A DNA stretch of 64,000 nucleotides, from NCBI RefSeq assembly GCF_000165425.1, contig NW_001798989.1:310001-374000 (forward strand), given 5' to 3'. Positions 62,014 through 64,000 of this stretch are shown here, piece by piece (positions within the stretch are counted from its first letter, which is position 1; each line of letters begins with the position of its first letter). The translations under genes were made by a program, and so were the position numbers. This DNA comes from Paramecium tetraurelia. Its lineage: Eukaryota; Ciliophora; Oligohymenophorea; Peniculida; Parameciidae. The notes under the pieces were generated by a model, which saw nothing but the letters and a program-made list of their open reading frames with translations, was not told the origin of the DNA and ran no database searches.

Positions 62014-63161
62014 ATGTTAGTGGAGATTTCAATCGCTTAAATTGCTACTCCAATTAACAATGAAGTTCAATTAATTATTATACTTGCACTATCATTAGAT
62101 ATTGATAAATTTATTTAAATTAACATGACAGATGGTTTTATGAGAGCCTCAAAATCGTTTATGCTACAAAACGGTAGCAAATAAGATCTCTGCTCTGTTG
62201 ATGTGTCTTTAGACCCATTCCGACTAATAAGACCTATAGCAGCTGTTTAAACTTCTTTTGAAAAAATTATGCATTATTAGTCTACTGATTAGCCTTATTC
62301 CCCCAATCCTTATTGTATTAAATTTCTGTGTTATTTTTGTAGATATTCAATATTCTAATGATGGGCAGGAGGTGTGCAACATAATGAATAGTCAAAATAG
62401 ATGCCTATTCAATAATTCATTAGAAGGTAAATTGTGGTTACAAAAGCCCACAGATATCTAACTATCACAGGTAAAGCAATCTACCAGTGCTCAGCCATTA
62501 AATGTATCGCCTTTAGCATCTTAACTTCCGCATGTTGAACAAGCGCAGTAGAAACATGTTAAATCTATAAAAGAAGAAAAGCACTTTTTAAAAGAGCAGC
62601 TTAAATTCTTTAAAGAAGATTCTATATAGAGTGAGGAAGTACTGAATGCAGAGGAAAGCAGTATTTGCTAAAAACCCAAAAAAAAGAACAATCTAAGGGG
62701 CAAGCGACATAAGCATACAAGTGATAGTTCTGAATCCTTTAGAATCAGTAGAAAGAAAAAAACATCTAAGGTGAACGATACAAAAAACATTACAAAAAAT
62801 TACTCAAAAGCCATAATTTCATACATTTTCAACAATCCTGAGTTAGTTTAAAAAATAATGTCTAAACATAGATATGACGATTTCATTAATTTCTTAAAAA
62901 ATAAAAAAAATCAAATGACCAATATAAAATAACTTAGAGACTTATGGGTGGATGGTGGCAAAAATTCTGAGTTTAATCGAGTCTTTAGAATTATAAGGTA
63001 ATATAAATTTACTATTAAGTTAACAATTTTTAAAATCTCAAGCTGTCTCTTATGTTTATAACTCTAGAATTTCAAATACTTAATGGCATTTGAAATATAG
63101 ATTCAACCTACTCAGAGCACTTAGAGAGCCAGAAAACTTCAAATTCATTAAAGATATCTGA
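62014..63161 (+). CDS. Basic, probably nuclear protein of unknown family, 365 aa
   Basis: Introns of 28 and 22 nt give 366 codons in phase, MLVEISIAQIATPINNEVQL to ...REPENFKFIKDI. A Ser/Gln-rich first half leads to a very basic block (CQKPKKKNNLRGKRHKHTSD ... RISRKKKTSK) that looks like a nuclear localisation or nucleic-acid-binding segment. A compact helical C-terminal domain follows, ~130 residues: KAIISYIFNNPELVQKIMSK, YDDFINFLKNKKN, QLRDLWVDGG, FNRVFRIISQQFLKSQAVSY, TQWHLKYRFNLLRALREPEN. I do not recognise this domain. Gln content is lower and Lys/Ser higher than in neighbours. Possible roles are transcription or chromatin; this is inference from charge only. Confidence 0.7.
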
Positions 63162-64000
63162 CATAAATTTGATAATATTTATTAAAATTGTAAACTAGTC
63201 CAAATTTATTGATAAGAAAAAGTAATTTTCCAAACTATTTCTTTTAAAATAAAACATTGTATGATCATGATAAATGCAACAATTATAAAATAATCAATAA
63301 GTATATTCGAAGTAATTATTAAAAATCACTAATAATCACTGAATAGAAAATTGCATAATTCGCCGATTGAAAATAAACTCTATAAAAATATTATAAAAAT
63401 CTGTATATTTAAAATTATACATCTAGTTAATTATTTACTATGCCACATTAATCTCTTAAACTAACTATGCAAATAATTTAGCAAGCCTCAACTATATACT
63501 TTTCATCCTTAAATGAATGAATGTAAAATAAGTTCTTGAGTTATTTTGGGATATAAATTAATCAATAATGAAAGTGATTCCTTACATTATATATATGAAT
63601 TAATTCAATAAGCCTATTACTTTATTAAGATTAAAAATGTCAAACTAAAATGTTTTATTATCTTATCCTATAAAGTAAATGAACATAGAAGGAATTTTCC
63701 ATATGGTTATTCAAAAGAAGAAAATGTCCACAAAAATAAATCACTTATATCTTTGATCTGTGTATATTTTCTAACATCTAGAATGAATAATTGACTCATA
63801 AATACTAGAAGAATTATTAGAATAGATAACTCAATTTATGGCTTAAAAATAAACATTTCTTTTGCTTATGGATTAGTATCATTCATACTTAACTTATTGT
63901 ATTCCTTAAGTATTCCTAGAAATAATTAAGTGAATATTTTCTACTTTCAACCTATTTAAGAGATAAATTAATTTTTTTTAAAGTTCCATTTTTGATATGG
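63162..64000. other. Unassigned right end of the window
   Basis: AT-rich. The longest ATG frame (MKVIPYIIYMNQFNKPITLL, 62 codons from 63,568) has no supporting feature. No gene, repeat or RNA was recognised. Confidence 0.4.

Overview
The window looks like a somatic (macronuclear) chromosome segment from a ciliate of the genus Paramecium. It is very AT-rich. Long coding frames stay open only if TAA and TAG are read as glutamine and TGA is the sole stop. Genes are interrupted by tiny GT-AG introns, almost all 20-32 nt. Spacing is tight: several neighbouring genes are 12-60 bp apart. Conserved proteins such as actin, UFM1 and adenylate kinase give full-length products in the right frame only when these small introns are removed, which supports both the code and the intron model. 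No rRNA, tRNA, CRISPR array, insertion sequence or virus-like element was recognised.

Layout. 1-8 kb: a large secreted protein (partial), a hypothetical gene, UFM1 head-to-head with a YY1-like zinc-finger gene, adenylate kinase and a secreted beta-mannosidase. 8-18 kb: a coiled-coil gene, a four-domain voltage-gated calcium channel with an EEEE pore and a C-terminal IQ motif, an FG-repeat protein with an N-terminal membrane segment (candidate membrane nucleoporin), and a ciliate-type two-ended transmembrane protein. 19-20.6 kb: actin. 21.6-29 kb: four tandem same-strand paralogues of a family I do not recognise, sharing an F-V-A/T-K-R motif. 29-38.7 kb: an STPGR-like protein, an R2R3 Myb, a small hypothetical gene, a MORN-SAM-TKL kinase, a double-FHA protein and an alveolin. 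40-50 kb: a coiled-coil gene, a SPRY-like protein, a CAND1-like HEAT protein, an IQ+MORN protein, another coiled-coil gene, a Q/N-rich protein and a NUDT19-like Nudix hydrolase. 50-61 kb: a giant kinesin-12/KIF15-like motor, an ankyrin-DHHC palmitoyltransferase, an HCF101-like Fe-S carrier with three domains, and a hypothetical coiled-coil protein. 62-63 kb: a basic, probably nuclear, unrecognised protein. The final ~0.8 kb holds nothing I can support.

There is no operon logic. Several genes nonetheless belong to the same cell systems: cortex and cilia (actin, alveolin, MORN proteins, kinesin, calcium channel), membrane targeting (DHHC enzyme, and a MORN protein whose N terminus looks acylated) and ubiquitin-like control (UFM1, CAND1). 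About 6 kb of inter-gene sequence could not be assigned; some of it may be decaying gene copies, which are common after Paramecium genome duplications.
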